Source of the DNA: Isoptericola sediminis
GTDB taxonomy: Bacteria > Actinomycetota > Actinomycetes > Actinomycetales > Cellulomonadaceae
DNA: 64,000 nt
Reading direction: 5' to 3'
Assembly (NCBI RefSeq): GCF_013085345.1
Contig: NZ_JABFAJ010000001.1
Span: 62,001-126,000, forward strand
A program made the position numbers and the translations under genes. The notes under the pieces were generated by a model. It worked only from the letters and a program-made list of their open reading frames with translations. It was not told where the DNA came from and searched no databases. The first letter of the stretch is position 1, and every line of letters starts with the position of its first letter. Positions 1 through 15,445 of the stretch are shown piece after piece.

Positions 1-462
1 GCCACCCCGGACCGCCCCGAGGAGCCCGAGGGCGTCGAGGGGCGCACGCACGAGGAGGTCCGGTCCTCCGAGCGCGCGATGCTGCGTCGCGCCATGCGGT
101 CGACGCTGCTGCTGGTCGGGGTGCTGGCCGTCGGGGGCGGCCTCGTCGGCTGGTTGGTGGCCGGGACGGCGGGCGTCTGGGGCGCCCTCGTTGGTGCGGG
201 GCTGGCAGCGTTCTTCTGCGCCACCACGATCTGGTCGATGCAGCGCACCGTCGGCGCGTCGCCGACCGCCATGGCGGCCGGTGTCATGGGTGCCTGGCTG
301 GCGAAGATCGTGGTGCTCGTCGTCGTGCTGGTGCTGCTGCGCGGAGCGGACTTCTACGACCCCTACGTGCTGTTCGTCGTGCTGGCCCTCGGAGCGGTCG
401 GTTCGGCGCTGCTGGACTACCAGGCCGTGCGCGGGGCGCGGATGCCCTACGTGCAGCCCTGA
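1..462 (+). CDS. AtpI-like small membrane protein, 5' end outside the window
   Basis: The frame is open from the left edge, with no in-frame ATG, GTG or TTG before the ATG at 79. The charged stretch encoded by 1-78 therefore probably belongs to the protein and the true start lies upstream. The rest carries about four hydrophobic segments (near codons 34-52, 56-72, 90-108 and 115-132 of the open frame) and ends with a short tail. Position directly before atpB and the small multi-helix build fit the AtpI/ATP synthase protein I group, thought to help assemble the c-ring. No diagnostic motif is visible, so the call rests on context. A GC-rich hairpin follows the stop, so the gene is probably transcribed apart from atpB. 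Confidence 0.6.
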   Translation, partial: ATPDRPEEPEGVEGRTHEEVRSSERAMLRRAMRSTLLLVGVLAVGGGLVGWLVAGTAGVWGALVGAGLAAFFCATTIWSMQRTVGASPTAMAAGVMGAWLAKIVVLVVVLVLLRGADFYDPYVLFVVLALGAVGSALLDYQAVRGARMPYVQP

Positions 463-470
463 CCTGCGAC

Positions 471-492
471 GGAGCCCCCACGCGGGGGCTCC
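471..492 (+). terminator. GC-rich hairpin after the AtpI-like gene
   Basis: Perfect 9-bp arms (GGAGCCCCC and GGGGGCTCC) around a 4-nt loop, 8 bp after the stop codon. No T-tract follows, as is common for actinobacterial terminators. It separates the AtpI-like gene from the atp operon promoter. Confidence 0.6.
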
Positions 493-571
493 GCACGTGC
501 CATTGTTCACAAGCCGCACGATTCCGCTGCCGAAGTGGCCCTTCGGTGTCGGACCATCCGAGTTCATCTAG

Positions 572-577
572 TAGGCT
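572..577 (+). promoter_or_regulatory. Candidate -10 element for the atp operon
   Basis: TAGGCT (TANNNT) lies in the gap between the upstream hairpin and atpB and would give a leader of about 100 nt. No convincing -35 hexamer is seen 17 bp upstream, so this is a weak call. Confidence 0.35.
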
Positions 578-684
578 GTCCGCGAATCCATGACGGCCAG
601 GTCCGATGGCGTGCCCGCTTCAGCGTGGAGTGCCGAAAGACCTTCGACCACCCGGGAGTCCTCCTGTTCACGTCAGCGACCCCC

Positions 685-1479
685 ATGCTGTTCGCCGCCT
701 CCGAAGGGGAGGGCGGCTTCCATGTGCCGTCCATCGACGAATTCTTCCCGCCGGCGATCCTCTTCGAGGACACGATCTTCCAGATCGACCGGATCTGGAT
801 CATCCGCATCATCGCGATGGCGGTGCTGCTGACCGTCTTCGTGGTGGCCGCGCGGCGCGCGAAGCTCGTGCCCGGACGTTTCCAGGGCGCGATCGAGATC
901 ATCCTCGACTTCGTGCGCGTGCAGATCGCTGAGGAGATCCTCGGCAAGACGAACGCCCGTCGCTTCGTCCCGATGCTGACGACGATCTTCCTGTCGATCC
1001 TCGCGTTCAACATCACGGGCATCATCCCGTTCCTCAACATGGCCGGCACCGCCCGTATCGGCCTGCCGCTGGTGCTGGCGCTGTGGGTCTTCGTGACCTA
1101 CTGGTGGGTCGGCATCGCCAAGCACGGCCTCGGCGGCTACCTGAAGAACAACCTCTTCCCGCCCGGGATCCCGTGGCCGATCTACTTCATCGTCACGCCG
1201 ATCGAGCTGGTGCAGATCCTCGTGGTCCGGCCGCTCTCGCTCGCGCTGCGACTCGCGGCCAACATGATCGCCGGGCACATCATGCTGGTGCTCTGCTTCG
1301 CGGCGACCCAGTTCTTCCTCCTCGAGGCGGCGCCGGCGCTGAAGGGCATCGCCGCACTGACCCTCGCGGGTGGCTTCGCCGTCACCCTGTTCGAGATCCT
1401 GGTCGCGCTGCTGCAGGCGTACATCTTCGCCCTGCTCGCCGCGGTCTACATCAGCCTGTCGCTGGAGGAGGAGCACTGA
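685..1479 (+). CDS. atpB: F0F1 ATP synthase subunit a
   Basis: Membrane stator subunit that forms the two proton half-channels against the c-ring. From the chosen ATG the product has 264 residues, normal for the family. The essential arginine lies in the conserved helix motif LALRLAANM (about R189), followed by further helices near the C terminus ending at SLEEEH. The frame is open upstream to 535, but residues before the ATG at 685 do not resemble subunit a, so 685 is preferred even though its Shine-Dalgarno is weak. It is the first gene of atpBEFHAGDC. A 104-bp gap containing a hairpin separates it from atpE. Confidence 0.95.
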   Translation: MLFAASEGEGGFHVPSIDEFFPPAILFEDTIFQIDRIWIIRIIAMAVLLTVFVVAARRAKLVPGRFQGAIEIILDFVRVQIAEEILGKTNARRFVPMLTTIFLSILAFNITGIIPFLNMAGTARIGLPLVLALWVFVTYWWVGIAKHGLGGYLKNNLFPPGIPWPIYFIVTPIELVQILVVRPLSLALRLAANMIAGHIMLVLCFAATQFFLLEAAPALKGIAALTLAGGFAVTLFEILVALLQAYIFALLAAVYISLSLEEEH

Positions 1480-1502
1480 TCCTGGCGGATCAGGCTTCCT
1501 GA

Positions 1503-2406
<904 letters not shown>

Positions 2407-2407
<1 letters not shown>

Positions 2408-3222
2408 TGCGAGGCACGAGCGGAGCATCCCTGGCCGCCGCCCAGGAGCGGTTCGAGCCGGTGCTGCGGTCCGCAGGGACCGAGGCCGCCACGCTGGGCG
2501 AGCAGCTGTTCGCCGTCGTGAGCGCGCTCGACGGGTCGGCCCCGCTGCGCCGCTCGCTCGCGGACCCCTCGCGGGACGGCGAGGACAAGGCGCGCCTCGT
2601 CACGGCCGTGCTGGCCGACGGGTTCGACGAGCGTGTCGTCGACCTCGTCTCCGGCCTGGTCCGGTCGCGGTGGTCGAGCGACGCCGATCTCGGTGACGCC
2701 GTGGAGCGCCTGGCGGTTGACGCCATGCTCGCCGCGGCGGAGTCGCGGGGCGCGCTGGAGACCGTCGAGGACGAGCTCTTCGTCCTGACCCGCGCCCTGG
2801 TCGGGCAGCGTGCTGCCCGCCAGGCCCTCTCGGACGAGACCTCGGCCCGCGAGCAGCGGGTCGGGCTGGTCGAGGCGCTGCTGGCCGGCAAGGCCGACGA
2901 GATCACGGTGGCGTTGGCGCGCCGCGCGACGACCTCGTTGCGCGGACGTCGGTTCGTCCCCACGCTGGTCTGGTACGGCGACGTCGCGGCCGAGCGCCGC
3001 AACCGTCTCGTGGCGTCGGTGACGAGCGGCTCGGTGCTCTCCGCGGCACAGGAGGAGCGCCTCGGCGAGATCCTCGAACGTGCCTACGGGCGTGCCGTCC
3101 AGCTCAACGTCACGGTCGACCCGGCCGTGGTCGGTGGGCTGCGTATCCAGGTCGGCGCCGACGTCGTCGACTCCACCGTGCTGTCCCGCCTGGCTGACGC
3201 CCGTCGCCGGCTGGCCGGCTGA
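2407..3222 (+). CDS. atpH: F0F1 ATP synthase subunit delta
   Basis: Joins the b stalk to the top of the alpha/beta hexamer. At 271 residues it is far longer than the roughly 180-residue proteobacterial protein but typical for actinobacteria. The C-terminal part is the classic OSCP/delta region, ending with [29 protein letters not shown]. The ATG shares one base with the atpF stop. No membrane segment is present, in line with a soluble stator part. The extra N-terminal region (about residues 1-95) is alpha-helical in character and has no motif I can name. Confidence 0.93.
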
Positions 3223-3301
3223 CAACTTGACGCCCAGCCGGCCGTGGGTCGGCGCAGACGAACGTTCGGTCGCAGACTGCGGCCACGACAGGAGAAGAGC
3301 A

Positions 3302-4930
<1,629 letters not shown>

Positions 4931-4934
4931 TCGT

Positions 4935-7383
<2,449 letters not shown>

Positions 7384-7404
7384 CGGCCACGTCACGCATC
7401 CCGA

Positions 7405-7449
7405 CGGCGTCGCCCTGCCGTGCACCACGGTGGCGGCGGGGCGACGCCG
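7405..7449 (+). other. Nested stem-loop between atpD and atpC
   Basis: Outer 11-bp perfect arms (CGGCGTCGCCC at 7405-7415, GGGCGACGCCG at 7439-7449) enclose an inner 5-bp hairpin (CCGTG-CAC-CACGG, 7418-7430). There is no T-tract. It may reduce or process the transcript so that epsilon is made at lower level than beta; this is inference. Confidence 0.5.
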
Positions 7450-7483
7450 CACCACTCTCGACTGAAGAACCCTGGAGCCCGAC

Positions 7484-7771
7484 ATGGCAGAGCTGAACGT
7501 CGACCTGGTCGCGGCGGTCCGCAAGGTCTGGTCCGGAGCGGCCCGCGAGGTCAGCGCCCCGTCCGCCGAAGGCCAGGTGGGCATCCTCGCCGGCCACACC
7601 CCGATGCTGGCGGTGCTGCGGCCGGGAACGGTCAAGGTCTCGACCGCAGCCGGACAGGTCGCCGTCGAGGTCCACGTCGACGGCGGGTTCCTCTCGGTGG
7701 ACGACGACGTCGTGACGATCGTCGTCGACGAGGTCACCGAGGTCTCCGGACGCGAGTCGGCGCTGGCCTGA
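7484..7771 (+). CDS. atpC: F1 ATP synthase subunit epsilon
   Basis: Rotor subunit that couples gamma to the c-ring. At 95 residues it holds essentially only the N-terminal beta-sandwich (VGILAGHTPMLAVLRPGTVKV is the family signature) and lacks most of the C-terminal two-helix inhibitory domain. Short epsilon subunits of this kind are known in actinobacteria. The ATG at 7484 follows a CTGGAGCCC site. It is the last ATP synthase gene, and the DUF2550 gene starts 13 bp later, so it is probably co-transcribed. Confidence 0.95.
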   Translation: MAELNVDLVAAVRKVWSGAAREVSAPSAEGQVGILAGHTPMLAVLRPGTVKVSTAAGQVAVEVHVDGGFLSVDDDVVTIVVDEVTEVSGRESALA

Positions 7772-7784
7772 GGGGGCGGCGACG

Positions 7785-8204
7785 GTGGGGTACGTGCTCT
7801 GGACGGTCCTCGCCGTCGTGCTCGTGCTCGCCCTCGTGCTCGTCGTCGGGGGCTCGCGGCTGCGCCGGCTGTCGCGCCGGGTCGGGTCGTTCCAGTGCGG
7901 TGCCCGGCCCGGCGACAACCCGTCCGGCGCGTGGTCGGCCGGCATCGCACACTACGGCGTGGGCCGGATCGACTGGTTCCGGTGCTGGTCCCTGGCGCCG
8001 CGCCCCGCACGGAGCTGGCGTCGTGACCGGCTCGAGGTGACGGGCCGGGCACCTCTCGACCTGGCCGGCCAGGTCGACCAGTACCTGGTGCGCTGTCGGT
8101 ACGACGGGACCGACTTCGAGCTGACGATGTCAGCGGGGGCCTATGCCGGACTCGCCTCCTGGCTGGAGTCCGCCCCGCCCGGACGACGCGATCTCGTCGT
8201 CTGA
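7785..8204 (+). CDS. DUF2550 family membrane-anchored protein
   Basis: 139 residues: one N-terminal membrane helix (about residues 3-22, LWTVLAVVLVLALVLVVGG), then a basic segment and a small beta-rich cytoplasmic domain with an invariant-looking SFQCGARP and a W-F-R-C-W-S segment. This order matches DUF2550 proteins, which in actinobacteria sit between atpC and nucS as they do here. Function is unknown. The GTG start follows AGGGGGCGG. It lies 13 bp after atpC and 21 bp before nucS, which suggests one transcription unit. Confidence 0.85.
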   Translation: MGYVLWTVLAVVLVLALVLVVGGSRLRRLSRRVGSFQCGARPGDNPSGAWSAGIAHYGVGRIDWFRCWSLAPRPARSWRRDRLEVTGRAPLDLAGQVDQYLVRCRYDGTDFELTMSAGAYAGLASWLESAPPGRRDLVV

Positions 8205-8225
8205 CCGAGCCACGAAGGGGAGAGC

Positions 8226-8921
8226 GTGAGACTGGTCGTCGCCCGCTGCTCGGCCCGCTACACGGGTCGCCTGACCGCCCACCTGCCGCTGGCCACCCGG
8301 TTGCTGGTGGTCAAGGCGGACGGGAGCGTGCTGCTGCACTCCGACGGCGGCTCCTACAAGCCGCTGAACTGGATGAGCCCGCCGTGCACCATGTCCGCCG
8401 CGGAGCCCGACGAGGAGTCGGCTGCCCGGGGCGTGACGGCGGTGTGGACCGTCCAGCACCAGAAGTCGGACGACCGCCTGGAGATCGACCTCTACGACGT
8501 CGTGCACGACTCCGACCACGACCTGGGCGTGGACCCGGGGCTGGTCAAGGACGGCGTCGAGGCGCACCTGCAGGAGCTGCTGGCCGCGCAGATCGAGCTC
8601 CTCGGGACCGGCCACTCGCTGGTCCGGCGCGAGTACATGACCGCCATCGGCCCGGTGGACATCCTGGCCCGTGACGCCGACGGCGGGACCGTCGCCGTCG
8701 AGATCAAGCGGCGCGGCGAGATCGACGGGGTCGAGCAGCTCACCCGGTACCTGGAGCTGCTGAACCGGGACCCGTTGCTGTCCCCGGTTCGGGGCGTGTT
8801 CGCGGCACAGGAGATCAAGCCGCAGGCCCGGGTGCTGGCCGGCGACCGGGGGATCGACTGCCTGGTCCTGGACTACGACGCCATGCGCGGGGTCGACGAC
8901 CCGGACTCGCGCCTCTTCTAG
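8226..8921 (+). CDS. nucS: Mismatch-specific endonuclease NucS (EndoMS)
   Basis: Cuts both strands at mismatches and replaces MutS/MutL mismatch repair in most actinobacteria. 231 residues. The N-terminal half (starting [16 protein letters not shown]) is the DNA-binding and dimerisation domain. The C-terminal half is a RecB-like nuclease with D145 (in GPVDIL), E159 and K161 (in VEIKRRG), the expected metal-binding triad. The start is GTG at 8226 after a GGGGAG site. The C-terminal tail VDDPDSRLF could serve as the sliding-clamp contact described for the family; that part is inference. Confidence 0.93.
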   Translation: MRLVVARCSARYTGRLTAHLPLATRLLVVKADGSVLLHSDGGSYKPLNWMSPPCTMSAAEPDEESAARGVTAVWTVQHQKSDDRLEIDLYDVVHDSDHDLGVDPGLVKDGVEAHLQELLAAQIELLGTGHSLVRREYMTAIGPVDILARDADGGTVAVEIKRRGEIDGVEQLTRYLELLNRDPLLSPVRGVFAAQEIKPQARVLAGDRGIDCLVLDYDAMRGVDDPDSRLF

Positions 8922-8959
8922 CCGGACGAGACAGCGCGGCCCAGGTCAGCGCGGTGCGG

Positions 8960-8965
8960 CAGGAT
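8960..8965 (+). promoter_or_regulatory. Candidate -10 of a leaderless nagA transcript
   Basis: CAGGAT ends 6 nt before the ATG at 8972, the spacing expected when transcription starts at the start codon. The first T of the hexamer is C, so confidence is low. Confidence 0.35.
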
Positions 8966-8971
8966 GGGTGC

Positions 8972-10234
8972 ATGGTCACCGATCCCTCCGATGCTCAGGA
9001 AAGCCCCCGCCCTCCGTCCGTCTTCGCGCTGCGCGGGGACGTCGTCACGCCCGACCGACTGGTGCGTGACGGCGCGGTCGTGGTCGCCGACGACCGGATC
9101 GTGTGGGCGGGCCCGCTCGAGGAGGCCGCGGCCGCCGGCGTGGGTGACGAGGTGGCCCGTGCCGAGGAACCCCCGCCCGGCACCTACGTGCTGCCCGGCC
9201 TGGTCGACCTGCACAACCACGGCGGCGGCGGGGCGGGTTTCCCGGACGCCACCTCCGTCGACGAGGCGATGACGGCCGTGCTGGAGCACCGGCGCCACGG
9301 CACGACGACGCTGCTGGCCTCGCTCGTGACGGCCGACCGGGAGACGCTCCTCGCACGGGCCGCTCTGCTGGCGGACCTCGCGGACGCGGGGGAGATCGCG
9401 GGGATCCACGCCGAGGGACCGTTCCTGTCCGCGGCCCGCTGCGGCGCCCAGGACCCCAGCCGCCTCGTCCCCGGTGACGTCCGGCTCGTGCGCGACCTGC
9501 GCGAGGCGTCCCGGGGCCATCTGCGCACCATGACCGTCGCGCCCGAGGTCGACGGCGTGACCGGGCCGGGCGGTGTCGCGACGGCGCTGGTGCGCGCCGG
9601 CGTCGTGCCTTCGCTGGGGCACACCGACGCCACGACCGAGCAGTCGGAGGCGCTGCTGCGGCAGGTGGCCGCGGACCTGGCCGAGGCCGGTGGCTCGTCG
9701 CGGATGACCGCCACGCACCTGTTCAACGGCATGCGTCCGCTGCACCACCGTCACCCGGGGCCGGTCGCCGCCTGCCTGGCGGCGGCGTCGCGGGGCGACC
9801 TCGTGGTCGAGCTGGTGGGCGACGGCGTGCACCTGGACCCCGCCACCGTCCGCACCGTGATGCAGACGGTCGGCGTGGACCAGGTCGCGCTCGTCACCGA
9901 CGCGATGGCGGCGGCCGGGATGGACGACGGGGACTACGAGCTCGGCCCGATGTCCGTGGTGGTCCGCGACGGCGTGGCACGGCTCGCCGACCCGGAAGAC
10001 CCCGAGGGCGGGGCGATCGCCGGCAGCACCGCGCACCTGATCGACGTGGTCCGCTGCGCGGTCGAGGCCGGGGTCCCGCTGGTGGCCGCCGTCCGGAGCG
10101 CCTCGTGGGTGCCGGCAGGGGTGCTCGGGGCGACCGACGTCGGGGGACTGGTCGCCGGGCGCCGGGCCGACGTCCTGGTGGTCGACCGGGACCTGCGGGT
10201 CCAGCACGTGTGCCGGGGCGGCCGCCCCGTCTGA
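8972..10234 (+). CDS. nagA: N-acetylglucosamine-6-phosphate deacetylase
   Basis: Amidohydrolase that removes acetate from GlcNAc-6-P in amino-sugar and peptidoglycan recycling. About 420 residues from the ATG at 8972. Seen in order: the metal site GLVDLHNHGGGG, HAEGPFLSAARCGAQDP, SLGHTDATTEQ, THLFNGMRPLHHRHPG, GDGVHLDPATV and VTDAMAAAGMDDGDYELG with the catalytic Asp. All are NagA signatures. A GTG at 8954 is an alternative start, but the -10-like CAGGAT at 8960-8965 favours the ATG. No nagB or NagC/DasR-type regulator lies nearby. The end of the gene holds a 14-bp GC palindrome (10215-10228). Confidence 0.9.
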   Translation: MVTDPSDAQESPRPPSVFALRGDVVTPDRLVRDGAVVVADDRIVWAGPLEEAAAAGVGDEVARAEEPPPGTYVLPGLVDLHNHGGGGAGFPDATSVDEAMTAVLEHRRHGTTTLLASLVTADRETLLARAALLADLADAGEIAGIHAEGPFLSAARCGAQDPSRLVPGDVRLVRDLREASRGHLRTMTVAPEVDGVTGPGGVATALVRAGVVPSLGHTDATTEQSEALLRQVAADLAEAGGSSRMTATHLFNGMRPLHHRHPGPVAACLAAASRGDLVVELVGDGVHLDPATVRTVMQTVGVDQVALVTDAMAAAGMDDGDYELGPMSVVVRDGVARLADPEDPEGGAIAGSTAHLIDVVRCAVEAGVPLVAAVRSASWVPAGVLGATDVGGLVAGRRADVLVVDRDLRVQHVCRGGRPV

Positions 10235-10358
10235 CCGTCGAGGGTGAGTCGCGCCACGGCAGGGAGCCGGAGCGACCGACGCGCCGCAGACGACACGCCG
10301 GTGCGGGCGGTCCGCACCCCGTCTCGACGAACCCGCGGGGCATCCGCGGTCCCGGGTC

Positions 10359-10399
10359 GTCCACATGGTGTGGACACCGGCCGTCCACACCGTGTGGAC
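10359..10399. promoter_or_regulatory. Pair of 17-bp palindromes (unknown operator)
   Basis: GTCCACATGGTGTGGAC (10359-10375) and GTCCACACCGTGTGGAC (10383-10399) are odd-centred palindromes with 8-bp arms; the first has one mismatch and the second is perfect. Centres are 24 bp apart. They look like a repeated dimer-binding site but do not match the DasR, Rex or NrdR consensus. They lie between nagA and nrdH, so the target gene is unclear. Confidence 0.5.
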
Positions 10400-10566
10400 C
10401 GTCGGTGGGCGGCCTGCGGACACGGCGGACCGGCGTGGACGGCCGGTCGGAGGACGGCGTCGCGCGGCCGTGTCGGAGGCTCCTGGGATGCTGGGTCCAC
10501 AGGCTCGCGGCGCGTCGTCCACGGCCTCCGCGGAGAACTACACGGGTGAAATCACAGCGATGACAA

Positions 10567-10582
10567 ACACAACATGTCGTGG
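10567..10582. promoter_or_regulatory. NrdR box 1
   Basis: ACACAACATGTCGTGG fits the 16-bp NrdR palindrome (ACACWATATATWGTGT) at most of the conserved outer positions. It begins 31 bp before box 2, about three helical turns, the usual phasing for paired NrdR boxes. Confidence 0.7.
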
Positions 10583-10597
10583 GCAGGTGCGCGGCGA

Positions 10598-10613
10598 ACA
10601 CTAGGTGTAGTGT
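10598..10613. promoter_or_regulatory. NrdR box 2, overlapping a -10-like element
   Basis: ACACTAGGTGTAGTGT matches all outer bases of the NrdR consensus. Its right half, TAGTGT (10608-10613), also fits a -10 hexamer, so bound NrdR would block RNA polymerase. This predicts repression of nrdHIEF when dATP is abundant. Confidence 0.8.
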
Positions 10614-10802
10614 TGAGAGCACGTCGGGGCCGAAGGCTCCGAGGTGAATCACATCGACGTAGTTCCACCGGTGTCGTTCCTGGTGAGGGCCCTTCGCGGG
10701 GCCGCCGACCCAGCCGCGACCGTCCGGTTCGGACGTCGAGGCCAGGTTGTCAGGGGACATCGACCGGCCGCCCGGGGGGCGGCAGAGACAGGGGAGTGCG
10801 AG

Positions 10803-11045
10803 ATGAGCGTCACGGTCTACAGCAAGCCGTCCTGCGTGCAGTGCGACGCGACCTACCGGGCACTGGACCGCAAGGGCGTCGAGTACTCCGTCGTGGACAT
10901 CACCGAGGATGCCCAGGCGCTCGAGATGGTCCGTGAGCTCGGTTACCTGCAGGCGCCGGTCGTCGTCGCGGGTGACACGCACTGGTCGGGCTTCCGCCCC
11001 GACCAGATCAGCGCCCTCGCGGCGCAGCAGGCCGTCACGGCCTGA
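10803..11045 (+). CDS. nrdH: Glutaredoxin-like protein NrdH
   Basis: Hydrogen donor for class Ib ribonucleotide reductase, reduced by thioredoxin reductase. 80 residues with the redox pair C11-V-Q-C14 and the C-terminal WSGFRPDQI motif typical of NrdH rather than glutaredoxin. The start ATG is preceded by ACAGGGGAG. The open frame extends upstream without resembling the family. First gene of nrdHIEF, behind two NrdR boxes. An intercistronic hairpin follows it, so it may be made in excess over nrdI and nrdE. Confidence 0.95.
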   Translation: MSVTVYSKPSCVQCDATYRALDRKGVEYSVVDITEDAQALEMVRELGYLQAPVVVAGDTHWSGFRPDQISALAAQQAVTA

Positions 11046-11051
11046 CGATCT

Positions 11052-11090
11052 CCGGCCCGGTCGCGCACTCGACCCGCGCGACCGGGCCGG
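11052..11090 (+). other. Strong hairpin between nrdH and nrdI
   Basis: Perfect 15-bp arms (11052-11066 and 11076-11090) around a 9-nt loop in the 80-bp nrdH-nrdI gap, without a T-tract. It may act as a partial terminator or 3' stabiliser of a short nrdH message. Confidence 0.55.
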
Positions 11091-11526
11091 TACCACCGCA
11101 GCACGTCCGACGGGGGGAGAGCGACATGGGCTCGCTCGTGTACTTCTCCAGCGTCTCGGAGAACACGCACCGCTTCGTGAGGCGCCTCGGTCTCGAGGAG
11201 CGCGGCATGTCGGTGCACCGCATCCCGCTGCGGCCCGCCGACGGCTTCCTGACCGTCGACGAGCCCTACGTCCTCCTGGCCCCCACCTACGGCGGGGGCA
11301 ACGAGGGCGGTGCGGTGCCTCGGCAGGTGCGCAAGTTCCTCGGGGACGAGGGCAACCGGTCGTTGATCCGCGGCGTGATCGCGGCGGGCAACACCAACTT
11401 CGGCGCTGCCTACTGCATCGCCGGTGACATCATCGCGGCGAAGTGCCAGGTCCCGTACCTGTACGCCTTCGAGCTGCTCGGCACCACCGAGGACGCCCAA
11501 CGCGTCCGTGACGGATTGGGACGATT

Positions 11527-14753
<3,227 letters not shown>

Positions 14754-14775
14754 CCCGCTCCGAGGTGCTCGTGAC

Positions 14776-14813
14776 GAGGGCCCGGCGACGGCATCGGCCG
14801 TCGCCGGGCCCTC
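14776..14813. terminator. Bidirectional terminator between nrdF and a convergent gene
   Basis: Perfect 17-bp GC-rich arms (14776-14792 and 14797-14813) with a 4-nt loop, between nrdF (+) and the phosphoribosyltransferase gene (-). No T-tract. Confidence 0.75.
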
Positions 14814-14866
14814 GCACGTCTCGGCGACCGTGCTCCGGGTCGGTGCGGGCGGTCGTCCCGCCGGCG

Positions 14867-15364
14867 TCAGCGGCTCCGGCCGTCGCCCGCGCCGGCCACC
14901 GGAGGTTCGGCGGACCAGGGGAACGTGATCCAGCGGTCGGTCTCGCGCCAGGTGTACTCCGGCCGGTACACCGACCGAGGCTTCGTGTAGAGCACGGCAG
15001 CACGCGCCTCGGCGCCCTTCTCCCGGACCAGACGCATCACGAGGTCCAGCGTCCGGCCGGAGTCCGCGACGTCGTCCACGACGAGCACCCGCGAACCCGG
15101 CAGCTCCGCGGTGTCCATGAGCGGCGGCAGGACGCGTGGGTCGTCGAGGGTCCGCCCGACGTCGGTGTAGAACTCGACGTTCATCGTCCCGACGCCCTTC
15201 GTCCCGAGGGCGTAGGCCACGGCTCCGCCGGGGATCAACCCACCGCGGGCGATCGCGACGACGACCTCGGGACGGAAACCGCTCGCCACCACCTGCTCGG
15301 CGAGCCGGCGCACCCCGTCGCCGAAGTCGGACCAGGTCAGCACCTCGCGGTCGGTGGTGTCCAT
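14867..15364 (-). CDS. Purine-type phosphoribosyltransferase
   Basis: 165 residues from the ATG at 15364. The PRPP-binding signature VLVVDDVADSGRTL is clear, and the hood region VVVAIARGGLIPGGAVAYALG is typical of xanthine-guanine/hypoxanthine type transferases, which salvage bases to nucleotides. The substrate cannot be fixed from sequence. The frame is open 10 codons further, but a TAGTGT -10 element lies 7 nt before this ATG, which points to a leaderless message. It converges with nrdF, and its neighbour on the same strand is an FKBP gene. Confidence 0.82.
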   Translation of the reverse strand: MDTTDREVLTWSDFGDGVRRLAEQVVASGFRPEVVVAIARGGLIPGGAVAYALGTKGVGTMNVEFYTDVGRTLDDPRVLPPLMDTAELPGSRVLVVDDVADSGRTLDLVMRLVREKGAEARAAVLYTKPRSVYRPEYTWRETDRWITFPWSAEPPVAGAGDGRSR

Positions 15365-15371
15365 GGCTCCG

Positions 15372-15377
15372 ACACTA
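15372..15377 (-). promoter_or_regulatory. -10 of a leaderless phosphoribosyltransferase transcript
   Basis: TAGTGT on the minus strand ends 7 nt before the ATG at 15364. No ribosome site is present between them. Confidence 0.5.
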
Positions 15378-15380
15378 CGA

Positions 15381-15416
15381 CGACGGCGGGCCACCCGTGC
15401 AGGTGGCCCGCCGTCG
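15381..15416. terminator. Terminator hairpin after the FKBP gene
   Basis: Perfect 15-bp arms (15381-15395, 15402-15416) with a 6-nt loop, 30 bp beyond the stop of the minus-strand FKBP gene and just upstream of the phosphoribosyltransferase promoter. Confidence 0.7.
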
Positions 15417-15445
15417 CGGGGGTCAGGTCCGGTGCGGAGCCCGCA

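Larger units (their letters stand above)
10235..10802 (+). other. Intergenic region nagA-nrdH (no gene; regulatory content)
   Basis: I see no credible gene in these 568 bp. The first third holds two 17-bp palindromes (10359-10399) and further GTCCAC half sites near 10494 and 10517. A locally AT-richer stretch (about 10545-10580) leads into two NrdR boxes (10567-10613). The last 190 bp form a long leader to nrdH with no recognisable riboswitch. Confidence 0.6.

Noticed and set aside
10620-10802. Riboswitch or small ORF in the long nrdH leader
   Set aside because: I found no B12-box or other known riboswitch core, and the in-frame extension of nrdH upstream does not look like protein of the family.
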